A stretch of 37,722 nt of DNA from Mobilicoccus sp. (GTDB taxonomy: Bacteria; Actinomycetota; Actinomycetes; Actinomycetales; Dermatophilaceae), in the NCBI GenBank assembly GCA_030538585.1, contig JAUNTP010000010.1:1-37722 (forward strand), given 5' to 3'. Below are positions 1 to 8,680 of the stretch, one piece after another. Within the stretch, counting starts at the first letter, position 1; each line of letters begins with the position of its first letter. The translations under genes and the position numbers were made by a program. The notes beneath the pieces are model-generated. The model was given only the letters and a program-made list of their open reading frames with translations. It ran no database searches and was not told the DNA's origin.

Positions 1-60
1 AGACGTCGCTTCGCTCCTCCTCGACCAACGGGGCGGCGCTCCTGCTCGACCAACGGGGGG
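1..60 (+). repeat. Intergenic repeat, copy A (cut by window edge) plus a partial second copy
   Basis: Bases 1-33 are identical, 33 of 33, to bases 1026-1058 on the other side of the next gene. Bases 37-60 repeat the second half of the unit (CTCGACCAACGGGG core). The same unit occurs at 7309-7347 (inverted) and 7376-7413. It is non-coding and lies between genes, like REP-type elements. The left end is cut by the window, so its full length is unknown. Confidence 0.75.
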
Positions 61-99
61 CGGGGGGCGGGTCTCGCTCAGGGGTGGGACAGTGATCGC

Positions 100-972
100 A
101 TGAGCCCTCGCAACGCGCCTGTCATTCTGCCCGATCAGTCCGGTCGCACGTGGCTCGTCACCGGCGCCACCAACGGCGTCGGTCGTGAAGTGGCCCGCGA
201 GGCCGCCGCGGCCGGTGCCCGGGTGCTCATCACCTCCCGCGATGAGGAGCGCGGCACCGACACGGCCGCCGAGATCGGCGCCGCGGGGGTCGTCGCGGTC
301 GACTTCGCCTCTCAAGCCGCCGTCCGTGAGGCAGCGGACCAGGTGAGCGAGTCGATCGACGTCCTCGTCGACAACGCGGGTGCCGTCACGCACTCCCGCC
401 AGGAGAGCGAGGACGGGCACGAGCTCATGCTCGCCACCAACTTTCTCGGTCCGTTCGCGCTCACCAACCTCATCGCCGATCGGGTGCGTGGCCGCATCGT
501 CATCGTCGGGTCGGACGCCCACCGGGGTGCCCGTGTCGACCTCGAGGATCCTCACTTCCGCACACGGCGTTGGTCGATCGGGGCCGCGTACGGCCAGTCG
601 AAGCTGGCCGACATGCTGTGGGCCCTCGACCTCGACCGCCGCCTGCGCGCACTCGACCGTGATGTATCGGTACAGCTGGCTCATCCCGGCTGGGCGTTGA
701 CGAACCTGCAGAACGCCACACCGGACCCGCGCCTCAACCGCGCGATCACCGCCGTCTGCTCCGCGTTCGCGCAACCGGCCGCTGTCGCCGCCCGCTCGCT
801 CCTCATCGCCGCGACCGCAGACCTACCCCCGGTGAGCTACGTCGGCCCTGGAGGCACAGGCGGGCTGCGCGGCGAACCGGCTCTCGCCGGCCGCTCGGTG
901 CCGGCGTCGAACCCTCACCTGGCCCGGCAAGTGTGGGACCTCGGTGTTCGGGAGACCGGCACCGACCTCTGA
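100..972 (+). CDS. Short-chain dehydrogenase/reductase (retinol-dehydrogenase-like)
   Basis: This is a 290-residue classical SDR that would oxidise or reduce an alcohol/ketone substrate with NAD(P) in the cytoplasm. The Rossmann glycine motif TGATNGVG is at residues 21-28, the NAG motif at 92-94, a catalytic Ser near 138, and the YxxxK pair at Tyr164/Lys168. All key residues are present. The long C-terminal part and the HPGW stretch after the active site resemble WW-domain-oxidoreductase/retinol-dehydrogenase-like bacterial SDRs, whose substrates are rarely known. ATG at 100 is the first good start; the ribosome site is weak. It stands alone, bracketed by two direct copies of an intergenic repeat. 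The substrate cannot be inferred. Confidence 0.9.
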   Translation: MSPRNAPVILPDQSGRTWLVTGATNGVGREVAREAAAAGARVLITSRDEERGTDTAAEIGAAGVVAVDFASQAAVREAADQVSESIDVLVDNAGAVTHSRQESEDGHELMLATNFLGPFALTNLIADRVRGRIVIVGSDAHRGARVDLEDPHFRTRRWSIGAAYGQSKLADMLWALDLDRRLRALDRDVSVQLAHPGWALTNLQNATPDPRLNRAITAVCSAFAQPAAVAARSLLIAATADLPPVSYVGPGGTGGLRGEPALAGRSVPASNPHLARQVWDLGVRETGTDL

Positions 973-1013
973 TGCGACGCATCGCAAGACCGATGTCCTC
1001 ACAAGCGATAGCC

Positions 1014-1060
1014 GCGGTGGTCTCGAGACGTCGCTTCGCTCCTCCTCGACCAACGGGGGG
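1014..1060 (+). repeat. Intergenic repeat, copy B
   Basis: The unit begins GGTGGTCTCGAGACG and continues to CTCGACCAACGGGG. It is a direct copy of the element at 1-33 and is inverted relative to 7309-7347. A degenerate second half follows near 1068-1095. It lies in the gap between the SDR gene and the convergent esterase gene. Confidence 0.75.
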
Positions 1061-1099
1061 TGGGGTGGCGCTCCTCGTCGACCCACCTGGGGAGAGTGC

Positions 1100-1954
1100 T
1101 CACTCCTCCAGGTAGGGACGCAGGAAGTCGACGACCGTGCGTTGCATCTCGGGCGGCGCGTAGTAGCGGGACTCGGCGTGACCGCCGTCGAGCAGGACGA
1201 GCTGCGTCGTCACACCGGCCTTCTCCAGCGCGGCGGCGGCGCGCTCGGACTGGGCGTGCGGGACGACGCAGTCCTGCCGGCCGTGAATGAACAGCGTCGG
1301 CGCCGACCCCGACGAGATGTGGGTCAGAGGGCTCGCCTCAGCCGCAGCCCGCGACCCCGCCTCCGACGCCGGGTCGGCACCGATGAGCCGCCCCTCCGGC
1401 GAGTCCGCCCCCGCGCTACCCGGGCCACACCCGGCCCGCACCCGATCCGCGACCAGACGGCCCAGATCAGAGACGCCGTAGAAGCTGACGACCGCCACCA
1501 CGTCACTCGACCCCGGCGTCCCCTCCTCACCCTCGAAGCCGGCTTGCCCGCGCGTCGTGCCGAGCAGTTGCGCCAAGTGACCCCCGGCAGATTCTCCGGC
1601 TACGGCGATGCGCCCCTCATCCAGTCCGTAGCGTTCCGCGTGGGCCCGCACCCACCGCACCGCGGCCTTCGCGTCGTGGAGTTGCGCCGGCATCCGCGCC
1701 TCATGCAACAGCCGGTAGTCGATGCTCACCGTCGCCCATCCGCGGGAGAGCCACGCGTCGCGCATGGCAGCCACGTTCTGATCCTCGACCGTGTCGATCA
1801 TCACCCGCGAGCCGGACTCCCACGCGCCGCCGTGGATGAACAGCACCACGGGTCGAGGCCCGCCGTGCCCGCAGGGGAGGGTGAGATCGAGCGTCTGCGA
1901 CGCCCCACCCCCGTAGCGGCAACCACGCACCTGCCGAATCGCACTCTCGGACAC
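1100..1954 (-). CDS. Alpha/beta-hydrolase fold esterase (BD-FAE / HSL-like)
   Basis: This 284-residue cytoplasmic esterase has the family hallmarks. The oxyanion-hole motif HGGAW is at residues 41-45, the nucleophile elbow GESAGG has Ser122, and Asp228 (HGRQD) and His259 (GGHAE) complete the triad. It would hydrolyse small carboxylic esters or amides; the natural substrate is unknown. A Gly/Ser/Glu-rich insert around residues 135-200 forms the variable lid. The start is GTG at 1954. An ATG seven bases upstream is out of frame. The gene is convergent with the SDR gene and divergent from pta across about 180 bases with no other recognisable feature. Confidence 0.88.
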   Translation of the reverse strand: MSESAIRQVRGCRYGGGASQTLDLTLPCGHGGPRPVVLFIHGGAWESGSRVMIDTVEDQNVAAMRDAWLSRGWATVSIDYRLLHEARMPAQLHDAKAAVRWVRAHAERYGLDEGRIAVAGESAGGHLAQLLGTTRGQAGFEGEEGTPGSSDVVAVVSFYGVSDLGRLVADRVRAGCGPGSAGADSPEGRLIGADPASEAGSRAAAEASPLTHISSGSAPTLFIHGRQDCVVPHAQSERAAAALEKAGVTTQLVLLDGGHAESRYYAPPEMQRTVVDFLRPYLEE

Positions 1955-2136
1955 CGCTCATCACGTCCCTTCCGACCAGCACTTCCGGCGACCGGCCTCG
2001 TGAACTCCGTCCCATCATGGCCCGGCCACCCCTCGCCCGCAGATCAGGCGGGGCAACAACGCCGGCGGTCGAGGTCACGTCCCATGCCGACCGTGCGTGA
2101 GGTGAGCGGTTCGGATGCCGGATATCGTTGGGCAAC

Positions 2137-4224
2137 GTGACTCGCAGCTTCTACCTCGCGTCCGTCGAAGCCAGCTCCGGCAAGACGGCCCTGGCCGTCG
2201 GGCTTCTCGCCGAACTCTGCGCTCGAGGAGGTCGAGTCGGTGTCTTCCGACCCGTCGTCTCCGATCGACACTCCGACCCCATCCTCGAACTCCTCCATCC
2301 CCTGACGACGTCGACCGCCGAGTTGCACGACGCCGTCGGCGTGACCTACGACGAGATCAACCTGCGCACCGAGGCCGCGATCAGCACGGTCGTCGAGCGC
2401 TACCACGCGTTCGCGGCCGAGCACGACACCGTCCTCGTCGTCGGCTCCGACTTCACCGGCGTGCCCGCACCGGCCGAGTTCTCCACCAACGCTGCGCTCG
2501 CCGCCCACCTCGGCGCGAGCATGCTGCTCGTCGTCCCCGTCACCGCCTCCCCCGACGACGCCGCGAAAGCCGCTCTCGTGAGTGTGCTGGAGGCGCGCTC
2601 GCGGCACGCGGAGGTCAGCGCCGTCTTCGCCAACCGCGTCCCCTCCGACCGGCTGCACGACGTCCAGCGGGCGATCAGCGGCCAGCTCGACTCCCTCGAC
2701 GGCGCGGCGCCGCAGGTGTTCGCCGTTCCCGCCGACCCGCTGCTCGCCTCCCCCACCGTGCGCGACCTCATGGCGTCGGTGGGAGGCCGCGTCATCGCCG
2801 GTGACGAGGCGCTGCTCGACCGCGAGTCCACCGGTCTCGTCGTCGCCGGCATGACGATGCCCAACGTGCTCGACCGGCTCCGCGACGGCAACGTCCTCAT
2901 CTGCCCCGGCGACCGCGAAGAGGTGCTGCTGGCCGCGATCTGCGCCCACCGCTCATCGACGTTCCCCACCCTCGCCGGGGTCATCCTCAACGGCGGGTTC
3001 CTCCCCTCGGAGCAGATCTCCCGCCTCGTCGAAGGTCTCGAAGTCGAGGTGCCGATCGTCGCGTGCGAGGGCGGCACGATGTCGACGGCCATGGCGATGT
3101 ACGAGGTCAAGGGGCGCATCAACCCGCAGTCGACCCGCAAGATCGAACACGCGCGCTCGCTCGTGCACGACCACGTCGACATGGACACCTTCCTCAACGG
3201 GCACGGCACCCACGAGACACCTGGCGCCCTGCCCCGCGTCGTGACGCCGCTCATGTTCGAGCACCAGATCATGGCCCGCGCCCGCGCCGCCGAAGCGCAC
3301 ATCGTCCTGCCCGAAGGCGTCGAGGACCGCATCCTGCGCGCCGCCGACACGTTGCTCTCCCGCCGCACGGCCCGCCTCACCCTCCTCGGCAACGAGAAGC
3401 AGATCCGCTCCCGCGGGTCCAAGCTCGGCCTGGGGCTCGAGCAGGCCACGATCATCGACCCACGCACCAGCGAGCTGCGGGAGTCCTACGCCGAGACGTA
3501 CGCGGAGTTGCGCGCCCACAAGGGCGTCACCGTGGACGCCGCCCTCGACCGTCTCGTCGACCCGACCTACTTCGGCACGATGATGGTCAAGGCCGGGGAC
3601 GCCGACGGCATGGTGTCGGGGTCGATCACGACCACCGCCCACACGATCCGCCCGGCGCTGGAGTTCATCCGCACCTCCCCGGGCGTCTCCGTCGTCAGCA
3701 GCGTGTTCTTCATGTGCCTGGCCGACAAGGTGCTCGTGTACGGCGACTGCGCCATCAACCCCGACCCCGGCGTCGAGCAGCTCGCCGACATCGCCATCAC
3801 CTCGGCGAAGACCGCCTCCCAGTTCGGGGTCGAACCGCGCGTGGCGATGCTGTCCTACTCCACGGGCGGCTCCGGCAGCGGCGCCGACGTCGAGAAGGTG
3901 CGCGACGCGACCGCCATCGTGCGTGAGCGCGAACCGGACCTGCTCATCGAGGGGCCGATCCAGTACGACGCTGCCGTCGACCCGGCCGTGGCGGCGACCA
4001 AGCTCAAGGACTCACCCGTCGCGGGGCGGGCCACCGTGCTCGTGTTCCCCGACCTCAACACCGGCAACAACACGTACAAGGCCGTGCAGCGCAGCGCCTC
4101 GGCGGTCGCCGTCGGACCGGTGCTGCAGGGCCTCAACGCTCCCGTCAACGACCTCTCCCGCGGCGCCACCGTGCGGGACATCGTCAACACCGTCGCCATC
4201 ACCGCGATCCAGGCCAAGGGATGA
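2137..4224 (+). CDS. pta: Phosphate acetyltransferase (long, two-domain type)
   Basis: Converts acetyl-CoA plus phosphate to acetyl phosphate and CoA, the first step of the acetate overflow pathway (reversible for acetate uptake). The 695-residue length matches the long Pta class. The N-terminal third has a dethiobiotin-synthetase-like P-loop domain (ASSGKT near residues 12-17), followed by a DRTGG-type regulatory domain. The C-terminal catalytic PTA domain runs from about residue 365, with the conserved VFPDLNTGN and SYSTGGSGSG stretches. A TTG at 2128 is in frame, but GTG at 2137 gives the usual TRSFYLAS-type N-terminus and is preferred. The stop overlaps the ackA start by four bases (ATGA), so the two are translationally coupled. 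Confidence 0.95.
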   Translation: MTRSFYLASVEASSGKTALAVGLLAELCARGGRVGVFRPVVSDRHSDPILELLHPLTTSTAELHDAVGVTYDEINLRTEAAISTVVERYHAFAAEHDTVLVVGSDFTGVPAPAEFSTNAALAAHLGASMLLVVPVTASPDDAAKAALVSVLEARSRHAEVSAVFANRVPSDRLHDVQRAISGQLDSLDGAAPQVFAVPADPLLASPTVRDLMASVGGRVIAGDEALLDRESTGLVVAGMTMPNVLDRLRDGNVLICPGDREEVLLAAICAHRSSTFPTLAGVILNGGFLPSEQISRLVEGLEVEVPIVACEGGTMSTAMAMYEVKGRINPQSTRKIEHARSLVHDHVDMDTFLNGHGTHETPGALPRVVTPLMFEHQIMARARAAEAHIVLPEGVEDRILRAADTLLSRRTARLTLLGNEKQIRSRGSKLGLGLEQATIIDPRTSELRESYAETYAELRAHKGVTVDAALDRLVDPTYFGTMMVKAGDADGMVSGSITTTAHTIRPALEFIRTSPGVSVVSSVFFMCLADKVLVYGDCAINPDPGVEQLADIAITSAKTASQFGVEPRVAMLSYSTGGSGSGADVEKVRDATAIVREREPDLLIEGPIQYDAAVDPAVAATKLKDSPVAGRATVLVFPDLNTGNNTYKAVQRSASAVAVGPVLQGLNAPVNDLSRGATVRDIVNTVAITAIQAKG

Positions 4225-5417
4225 CCATGCACGCTGTTCTCGTCGTCAACGCCGGTTCCTCCTCCCTCAAGTACCAGCTCGTCGACCCCGACACCGGCAC
4301 CTCTTACGCCAAGGGCCTCGTCGAGCGCATCGGGTTGGAGTCCGGCCGCATCCGGCACGAGGTCGACGGGCAACGCCACGAGCGGCAGTTGCCCGTGGCC
4401 GACCACGTCGCCGCCATCGACCTGCTCAACGAGGCGTTCGCCACGCACGGGCCTGACCTTGCTGCCGTCGACCTCGTCGCCGTCGGGCACCGCGTCGTGC
4501 ACGGCGGCTCCGAGTTCGCCGACCCGGTCGTCATCGACGACGCCGTCACCGCCACCGTGGAGCGGCTCGTGCCGTTGGCGCCGCTGCACAACCCCGGCAA
4601 CCTTCAGGGCATCGCCGCCACGACCGCGACGTTCCCGGACACCCCACAGGTGGCCGTCTTCGACACCGCGTTCCACCAGACGATGCCCGAGGCGGCCGCC
4701 ACCTACGCCGTGCCGAAGGCGTGGCGCGAGGAGAAGCTCGTGCGCCGCTACGGGTTCCACGGCACGTCGCACGCGTACGTGTCGCGGCGGGTCGCCGAGC
4801 TCATGGAGTGCGACCTCGCCGACGTCAAGACCGTCGTCCTGCACCTCGGCAACGGCGCGAGTGCCACCGCCGTCGACGGCGGCCGCTCGGTCGACACCTC
4901 CATGGGGCTCACCCCTCTCGAAGGGCTCGTCATGGGCACCCGCCCCGGCGACCTCGACCCCGGCATCGCCGGCCACCTGCTTGCAGGCGGCATGACCCCC
5001 GCCGAGCTCGACCGGGCACTGTCCAAAGAATCAGGGCTGCTCGGGCTCGCCGGGTCGGCGGACATGCGTGAAGTCATGGCGCGCCGCGCCGACGGTGACC
5101 CCGACGCGGCGCTGGCGCTCGACGTCGTCATCCACCGGCTGGTCCGCTACGTCGGGGCCTTCGCGGCCGTGCTGGGCGGACTCGACGCCATCGTGTTCAC
5201 GGCGGGCGTCGGTGAGAACGACGACGAGGTCCGGGCCCTCGTGTTGGAGCGGCTCGGCGTGTTCGGGGTCGAGCTCGACGCCGGCGCGAACAGCGGCCTG
5301 CGCGGCCAGGAGCGACGCATCACCACCGACGCGAGCCGCGTGCAGGCGTGGGTCGTCCCGACCAATGAGGAGTGGGAGATCGCTCGCCAGGCGGCCCAGG
5401 TGGTGGCCGCCCGCTGA
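4221..5417 (+). CDS. ackA: Acetate kinase
   Basis: Transfers phosphate between acetyl phosphate and ADP, giving acetate and ATP, and completes the Pta-AckA pathway. The protein is 398 residues, normal for the family. It begins with the ASKHA-fold phosphate-1 signature LVVNAGSSSLKY, and contains GHRVVHGG, the RYGFHGTSH signature, GNGASATAV and the C-terminal FTAGVGEN motif. Nothing is missing. It overlaps pta by four bases and is followed by a strong hairpin, so the operon is simply pta-ackA. Confidence 0.97.
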   Translation: MTMHAVLVVNAGSSSLKYQLVDPDTGTSYAKGLVERIGLESGRIRHEVDGQRHERQLPVADHVAAIDLLNEAFATHGPDLAAVDLVAVGHRVVHGGSEFADPVVIDDAVTATVERLVPLAPLHNPGNLQGIAATTATFPDTPQVAVFDTAFHQTMPEAAATYAVPKAWREEKLVRRYGFHGTSHAYVSRRVAELMECDLADVKTVVLHLGNGASATAVDGGRSVDTSMGLTPLEGLVMGTRPGDLDPGIAGHLLAGGMTPAELDRALSKESGLLGLAGSADMREVMARRADGDPDAALALDVVIHRLVRYVGAFAAVLGGLDAIVFTAGVGENDDEVRALVLERLGVFGVELDAGANSGLRGQERRITTDASRVQAWVVPTNEEWEIARQAAQVVAAR

Positions 5418-5434
5418 ACCCTCCCCGCTCGAAC

Positions 5435-5467
5435 GCTCAGACCGTGTGTTTCACACACGGTCTGAGC
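5435..5467. terminator. Bidirectional hairpin terminator between ackA and the asparaginase gene
   Basis: A perfect 15-bp inverted repeat (5435-5449 and 5453-5467) with a three-base loop. The left arm begins GCTCAGACCGTGTG. It sits 18 bases after the ackA stop and 16 bases beyond the stop of the convergent gene. There is no long T tract, which is common for terminators in high-GC actinobacteria. It should serve both strands. Confidence 0.85.
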
Positions 5468-5482
5468 AGATGAGGCGAGTTG

Positions 5483-6433
5483 TCAGGTGTGGGTGACGGG
5501 GCCGTCGGCGGTGAGCCAGCCGCGGTACATGGCCGCGGAGTTCCAGGCGATGACGAGGTTGCCGGCGGGGTCGGTCGTGATGACGCCGCCGTCGACGCCG
5601 TGGTCGCCGAGGTGGACGTCGAGGACATCGCAGCACGCCTGCTCCGCGGTGGCGCCCGCGTAGCGGAGCCGGGCATGAAGGTCGTGCGCGAGGACGCCCC
5701 GCACGAAGAACTCACCCGTGCCCGTGCCGGAGACGGCGAGCGTCTCGTCGTCGGCGAAAGTCCCCGCGCCGACGAGTGGGGTGTCCCCGACCCGTCCGGG
5801 CAGCTGACCGGTGATGCCGCCCGTCGAGGTGGCTGCCGCGACGTGGCCGCCCTTGTCGCGGGCGACGGCCCCGACGGTGCCGTGGCTGCGCTCTTCGAGC
5901 AGTCGGGCGATCGCCGCCTCTTGGCGCGGGGTGACGAACCAGTCCTGGTCGGCGGTGAGGCATCCCCACTCGGCGAGCTGCTCGACCGATGGGTCGGCGA
6001 TGAGCACGTGCGGGGTCTGGTCCAGCACCGACCGGGCGGCCAGCACCGGGTTGCGGGCGTCCCTCGCCGCCGCCACCGCCCCGGAGGAGCGATCGCCGGC
6101 CATGACGCAGGCGTCCAGCTCGGCGCGAGCATCTGTCGTCAGCGCTGCGCCGCGGCCCGCGTTGAAGAACGCGCAATCCTCGAGTTCGACCACGCTGGCG
6201 CACACGGCGTCCACCGCCGAACCGCCTGCGGCGAGGACCTCCTCACCCGCACGCAGGGAACGGGCCAGGCTCTCCTCCCGCTCGGCGCTCTCCTGCGCCG
6301 TGAGGGGGCGTGGGCGCGGCCCGGCCCCGCCGTGCACGGCGAGCGCGTACGACCCCCACGTCGGCACCATGGCGAGCTGCACGTCAGGCCGCGGCCCGGC
6401 ACCTCGCCGGGTGGGTGGTGTGGCGTCGGTCAT
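5483..6433 (-). CDS. Isoaspartyl peptidase / type 2 L-asparaginase (Ntn hydrolase)
   Basis: This 316-residue member of the plant-type asparaginase family hydrolyses L-asparagine and beta-aspartyl (isoaspartyl) dipeptides. It is made as a precursor that cleaves itself. The expected cleavage site Gly185-Thr186 lies in HGTVGAVA, so Thr186 becomes the N-terminal nucleophile of the beta chain. The partner motif ATSTGG follows at about 201-206, and the alpha chain carries the conserved VHGGAG and NAGRGA motifs. The start is ATG at 6433, preceded by GGAG at good spacing. A longer upstream extension in frame is rejected because it lacks family similarity. It is transcribed alone, convergent with ackA. 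Confidence 0.93.
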   Translation of the reverse strand: MTDATPPTRRGAGPRPDVQLAMVPTWGSYALAVHGGAGPRPRPLTAQESAEREESLARSLRAGEEVLAAGGSAVDAVCASVVELEDCAFFNAGRGAALTTDARAELDACVMAGDRSSGAVAAARDARNPVLAARSVLDQTPHVLIADPSVEQLAEWGCLTADQDWFVTPRQEAAIARLLEERSHGTVGAVARDKGGHVAAATSTGGITGQLPGRVGDTPLVGAGTFADDETLAVSGTGTGEFFVRGVLAHDLHARLRYAGATAEQACCDVLDVHLGDHGVDGGVITTDPAGNLVIAWNSAAMYRGWLTADGPVTHT

Positions 6434-6620
6434 AGGGTGCTCCTTCGACGAACGAACGGATCTCACCTGACGGTAACGGTCCGCGCAGGGGCGGCATCTG
6501 GGCCCCGCCTGGGCGCCCGCATCGGTGCGTGGCGAGCTGTGCAGTGGCAGCGGAGCCCGTCTGGCGTGAGGATGGCAGGACCTCCCGCTCGGCGCGGGCC
6601 CGGCAACATGAGGAGCTGTC

Positions 6621-7268
6621 ATGGCGAACGTGCTGGTCATCGGCGGTCACGGCAAGATCGCGCTGCTACTCACCCCCTTGCTCGTCGAGGATGGCCACGA
6701 GGTGACGTCGGTGATCCGCAACCCCGAGCATGTCCGCGATGTCGAGGAGGGTGGTGCCCGCTCGCTGGTGCTCGACGTGGAGTCCGCCTCGACGGAGCGG
6801 CTGGGCGACGCGATCAAGGGTCATGACGCCGTCGTGTGGAGCGCCGGCGCCGGAGGCGGTAACCCTGAGCGCACGTACGCCGTCGACCGCGACGCCGCGA
6901 TCCGCTCGATGGACGCGGCCCGTGAGGCCGGGGTGCGGCGCTACGTCATGGTGTCCTACCACGGTGCCCGCCTCGACCACGGCGTCCCGGAGTCCGAGCC
7001 GTTCTTCCACTACGCCGAGGCCAAGGCCGCGGCCGATGCGCACCTGCGCAGCTCCGGGCTGGACTGGACGATTCTCGGTCCGGGCGCGCTGACCACGGAG
7101 CCCCCGAGCGGGACGATCGATCCCCAACCGAGCGGTGAGTCCCGCGACACCTCCCGCGCCAACGTCGCGCAGGTCATCGCGCAGACACTCGCCACACCCG
7201 CCACGATCGGGCGGCAGATCGAGTTCGTCGACGGCACCGTCCCCATCACCGAGGTCCTGACCGGCTGA
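6621..7268 (+). CDS. NAD(P)-binding atypical SDR / NmrA-like protein
   Basis: This 215-residue protein has an N-terminal Rossmann motif GGHGKIA (residues 8-14) followed by a short NAD(P)-binding fold. It lacks a clear SDR catalytic core, which is typical of the atypical-5 SDR / YtfG-YesF group often annotated as NAD(P)H-binding proteins or sugar-epimerase-like proteins. The YAEAKAAAD segment could supply the Tyr/Lys pair, but the substrate is unknown. ATG at 6621 has a GAGGAG ribosome site eight bases upstream. It is a single gene, divergent from the asparaginase gene across about 190 bases without other recognisable features. Confidence 0.85.
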   Translation: MANVLVIGGHGKIALLLTPLLVEDGHEVTSVIRNPEHVRDVEEGGARSLVLDVESASTERLGDAIKGHDAVVWSAGAGGGNPERTYAVDRDAAIRSMDAAREAGVRRYVMVSYHGARLDHGVPESEPFFHYAEAKAAADAHLRSSGLDWTILGPGALTTEPPSGTIDPQPSGESRDTSRANVAQVIAQTLATPATIGRQIEFVDGTVPITEVLTG

Positions 7269-7308
7269 GAGCCAGCCTGTCGCCGGAAGAGCCAGCGACC
7301 CCCACTCG

Positions 7309-7347
7309 TTGGTCGAGGAGCGAGCGAAGCGAGCGTCTCGAGACCAC
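7309..7347 (-). repeat. Intergenic repeat, copy C (inverted)
   Basis: Read on the minus strand this is the same unit as 1014-1060 (GGTCTCGAGACG at one end, CTCGACCAA at the other), with an expanded CGCTCGCTTCGCTCG centre. It pairs in inverted orientation with the copy at 7376-7413, so the two could fold into one long stem. It lies after the gene ending at 7268. Confidence 0.75.
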
Positions 7348-7375
7348 CGCCCGCGCCACCACGTCAGCCCTCGAT

Positions 7376-7413
7376 GGTCGAGACGTCGCTACGCTCCTCC
7401 TCACCAACGGGGG
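7376..7413 (+). repeat. Intergenic repeat, copy D
   Basis: This runs GGTCGAGACGTCGC to CACCAACGGGGG and matches copies A and B with a few substitutions and a short deletion. Together with copy C it fills most of the 197-base gap before the next gene. There is no coding potential here. Confidence 0.75.
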
Positions 7414-7465
7414 TGCGTGCATCACGACGTCGCTGCGAGGACACTGGAGGTCAAGGAGGTGGGCC

Positions 7466-8020
7466 ATGGTCGCTGCTCGCGCCGCCGATGTCGACGTCAT
7501 CGCCGCGTCGCTGCCCGGTGCGGAGTTGGGCACGTCCTGGGGTGACCGGCCCACCTGGAAGGTGAGCGGCAAGGGGTTCGTGCTGTACCGAGCACCTCAC
7601 GGCACCGCGATCGACCCAGAGACCGGGGAGCCGTTCACGGACCTCCTCGTCGTGTTCACGCCGGACATGTCGGCCAAGGAGGCGCTCGTTCAGGCCGACG
7701 GGCCGTTCATCGACATCCCGCACTTTCACGGACATCCCGGCGTGCTCGTGCAACTCTCCCGCCTGGGTGAGATCGAGCGGGACGAGCTCGTCGAGATCAT
7801 CACCGAGGCGTGGGCGCACCGCGCGCCGCCGCGGGTCGTCGCCGAGCACCTCGGGGAACCGGTCGACGCGATTGCGGAGTTGCCGGCCCCGGCGCGGCGA
7901 GCCCTGTCGGCTGCGGGAATCACCACGCCCCAGCAGGCGGCTGCCGCCTCGGACGCCGAGCTGCTCGCCCTGCACGGGTTCGGGCCGAAGGCGTTGCGGA
8001 CGCTGCGGGCAGCGCTGTAG
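7466..8020 (+). CDS. MmcQ/YjbR-like protein with a C-terminal helix-hairpin-helix tail
   Basis: This is a 184-residue protein. Residues 1-120 resemble the MmcQ/YjbR family (CyaY-like fold), with the SWGDRPTWKV and GKGFVLYR stretches and a later HPGVLVQLSRL segment. The family is thought to bind DNA, but its role is unresolved. The last 55 residues (from about LPAPARRALSAAGI to GFGPKALRTLRAAL) look like a helix-hairpin-helix of the kind at the C-terminus of RNA polymerase alpha or DNA-binding enzymes. That would support nucleic-acid contact. ATG at 7466 has AAGGAGG upstream. The neighbouring GNAT gene converges on it from the minus strand with only three bases between the stops. Confidence 0.8.
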   Translation: MVAARAADVDVIAASLPGAELGTSWGDRPTWKVSGKGFVLYRAPHGTAIDPETGEPFTDLLVVFTPDMSAKEALVQADGPFIDIPHFHGHPGVLVQLSRLGEIERDELVEIITEAWAHRAPPRVVAEHLGEPVDAIAELPAPARRALSAAGITTPQQAAAASDAELLALHGFGPKALRTLRAAL

Positions 8021-8023
8021 TAG

Positions 8024-8614
8024 TCAACAGTCGATGCGCACGACCGCGCGCCGCTTCGACGGGCGGTGCACGATCTCGAAGCCGGCGGCCTCGTAGACGC
8101 TCAGCGGCCCGGGATGCTCCTCGCCCCAGGTGAGGTTCGCGACGGTGACCGGGTAGGCCTCCAGGGCGCGGGCGCCCCGCTGGCGGGCGAAGTCGACGGC
8201 CGCCGTGGCCAGCACCTGCGCGACGCCCTGCCCTCGGGCTCCCGGACGCACGAACAGGCAGGTGATCGCCCAAATGCTCGCGTCGGAGCGGTCCTCCGAT
8301 CGACCGCGCCACGCCGTCTGGTTGGAGTTGCGCACCAGCCCGTCGTAGTCGTGTCGCGGCGCCACCGCGCACCAGCCGACCGGCTCGCCGTCGAGGCGGG
8401 CGACCAGCCCGCTGGTCTGCGGGGCGCCAGGGTCACCGCAGTGGGTCTGTTCACGCAGCCGGTCCACCCGCTCCGCCACCGGCATCCGACCGAACGACTC
8501 GCCGCGGGCGAGTCGGTAGCGCTGGCATCGGCAGTCCGACGCGCTGCCGCGGTCGAAGATCACGTCCAGCTCGGAGCAGTCGACCTGATTCGCTGGGACG
8601 ACGTCGAGGACCAT
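8024..8614 (-). CDS. GNAT-family N-acetyltransferase
   Basis: This 196-residue cytoplasmic acetyltransferase transfers acetyl from acetyl-CoA to an unknown amine. The acetyl-CoA binding motif A is visible as the CLFVRPGARGQGVAQ stretch near residue 125-140, followed by a helix and the LSVYEAAGFEIV motif B. The N-terminal region carries several cysteines (SDCRCQRY), a pattern seen in a subgroup of actinobacterial GNATs. The start chosen is ATG at 8614 with GGAG just upstream. The 237-residue longer reading runs antisense into the divergent ridA gene and is rejected. The substrate is unknown. Confidence 0.85.
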   Translation of the reverse strand: MVLDVVPANQVDCSELDVIFDRGSASDCRCQRYRLARGESFGRMPVAERVDRLREQTHCGDPGAPQTSGLVARLDGEPVGWCAVAPRHDYDGLVRNSNQTAWRGRSEDRSDASIWAITCLFVRPGARGQGVAQVLATAAVDFARQRGARALEAYPVTVANLTWGEEHPGPLSVYEAAGFEIVHRPSKRRAVVRIDC

Positions 8615-8680
8615 GGCTCCACTATCCGCCCGCTGCTGAGAGACTGCCAAGGACTCGACCCCTCGACGATCGGTCTCCCC

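Noticed and set aside
944-2140. 398-residue plus-strand frame across the esterase
   Set aside because: Antisense to an esterase with a full catalytic triad; Arg/Pro-rich.
8066-8680. Long N-terminal extension of the RidA frame
   Set aside because: It is antisense to the GNAT gene; RidA proteins are about 126 residues and start at ATG 8681.
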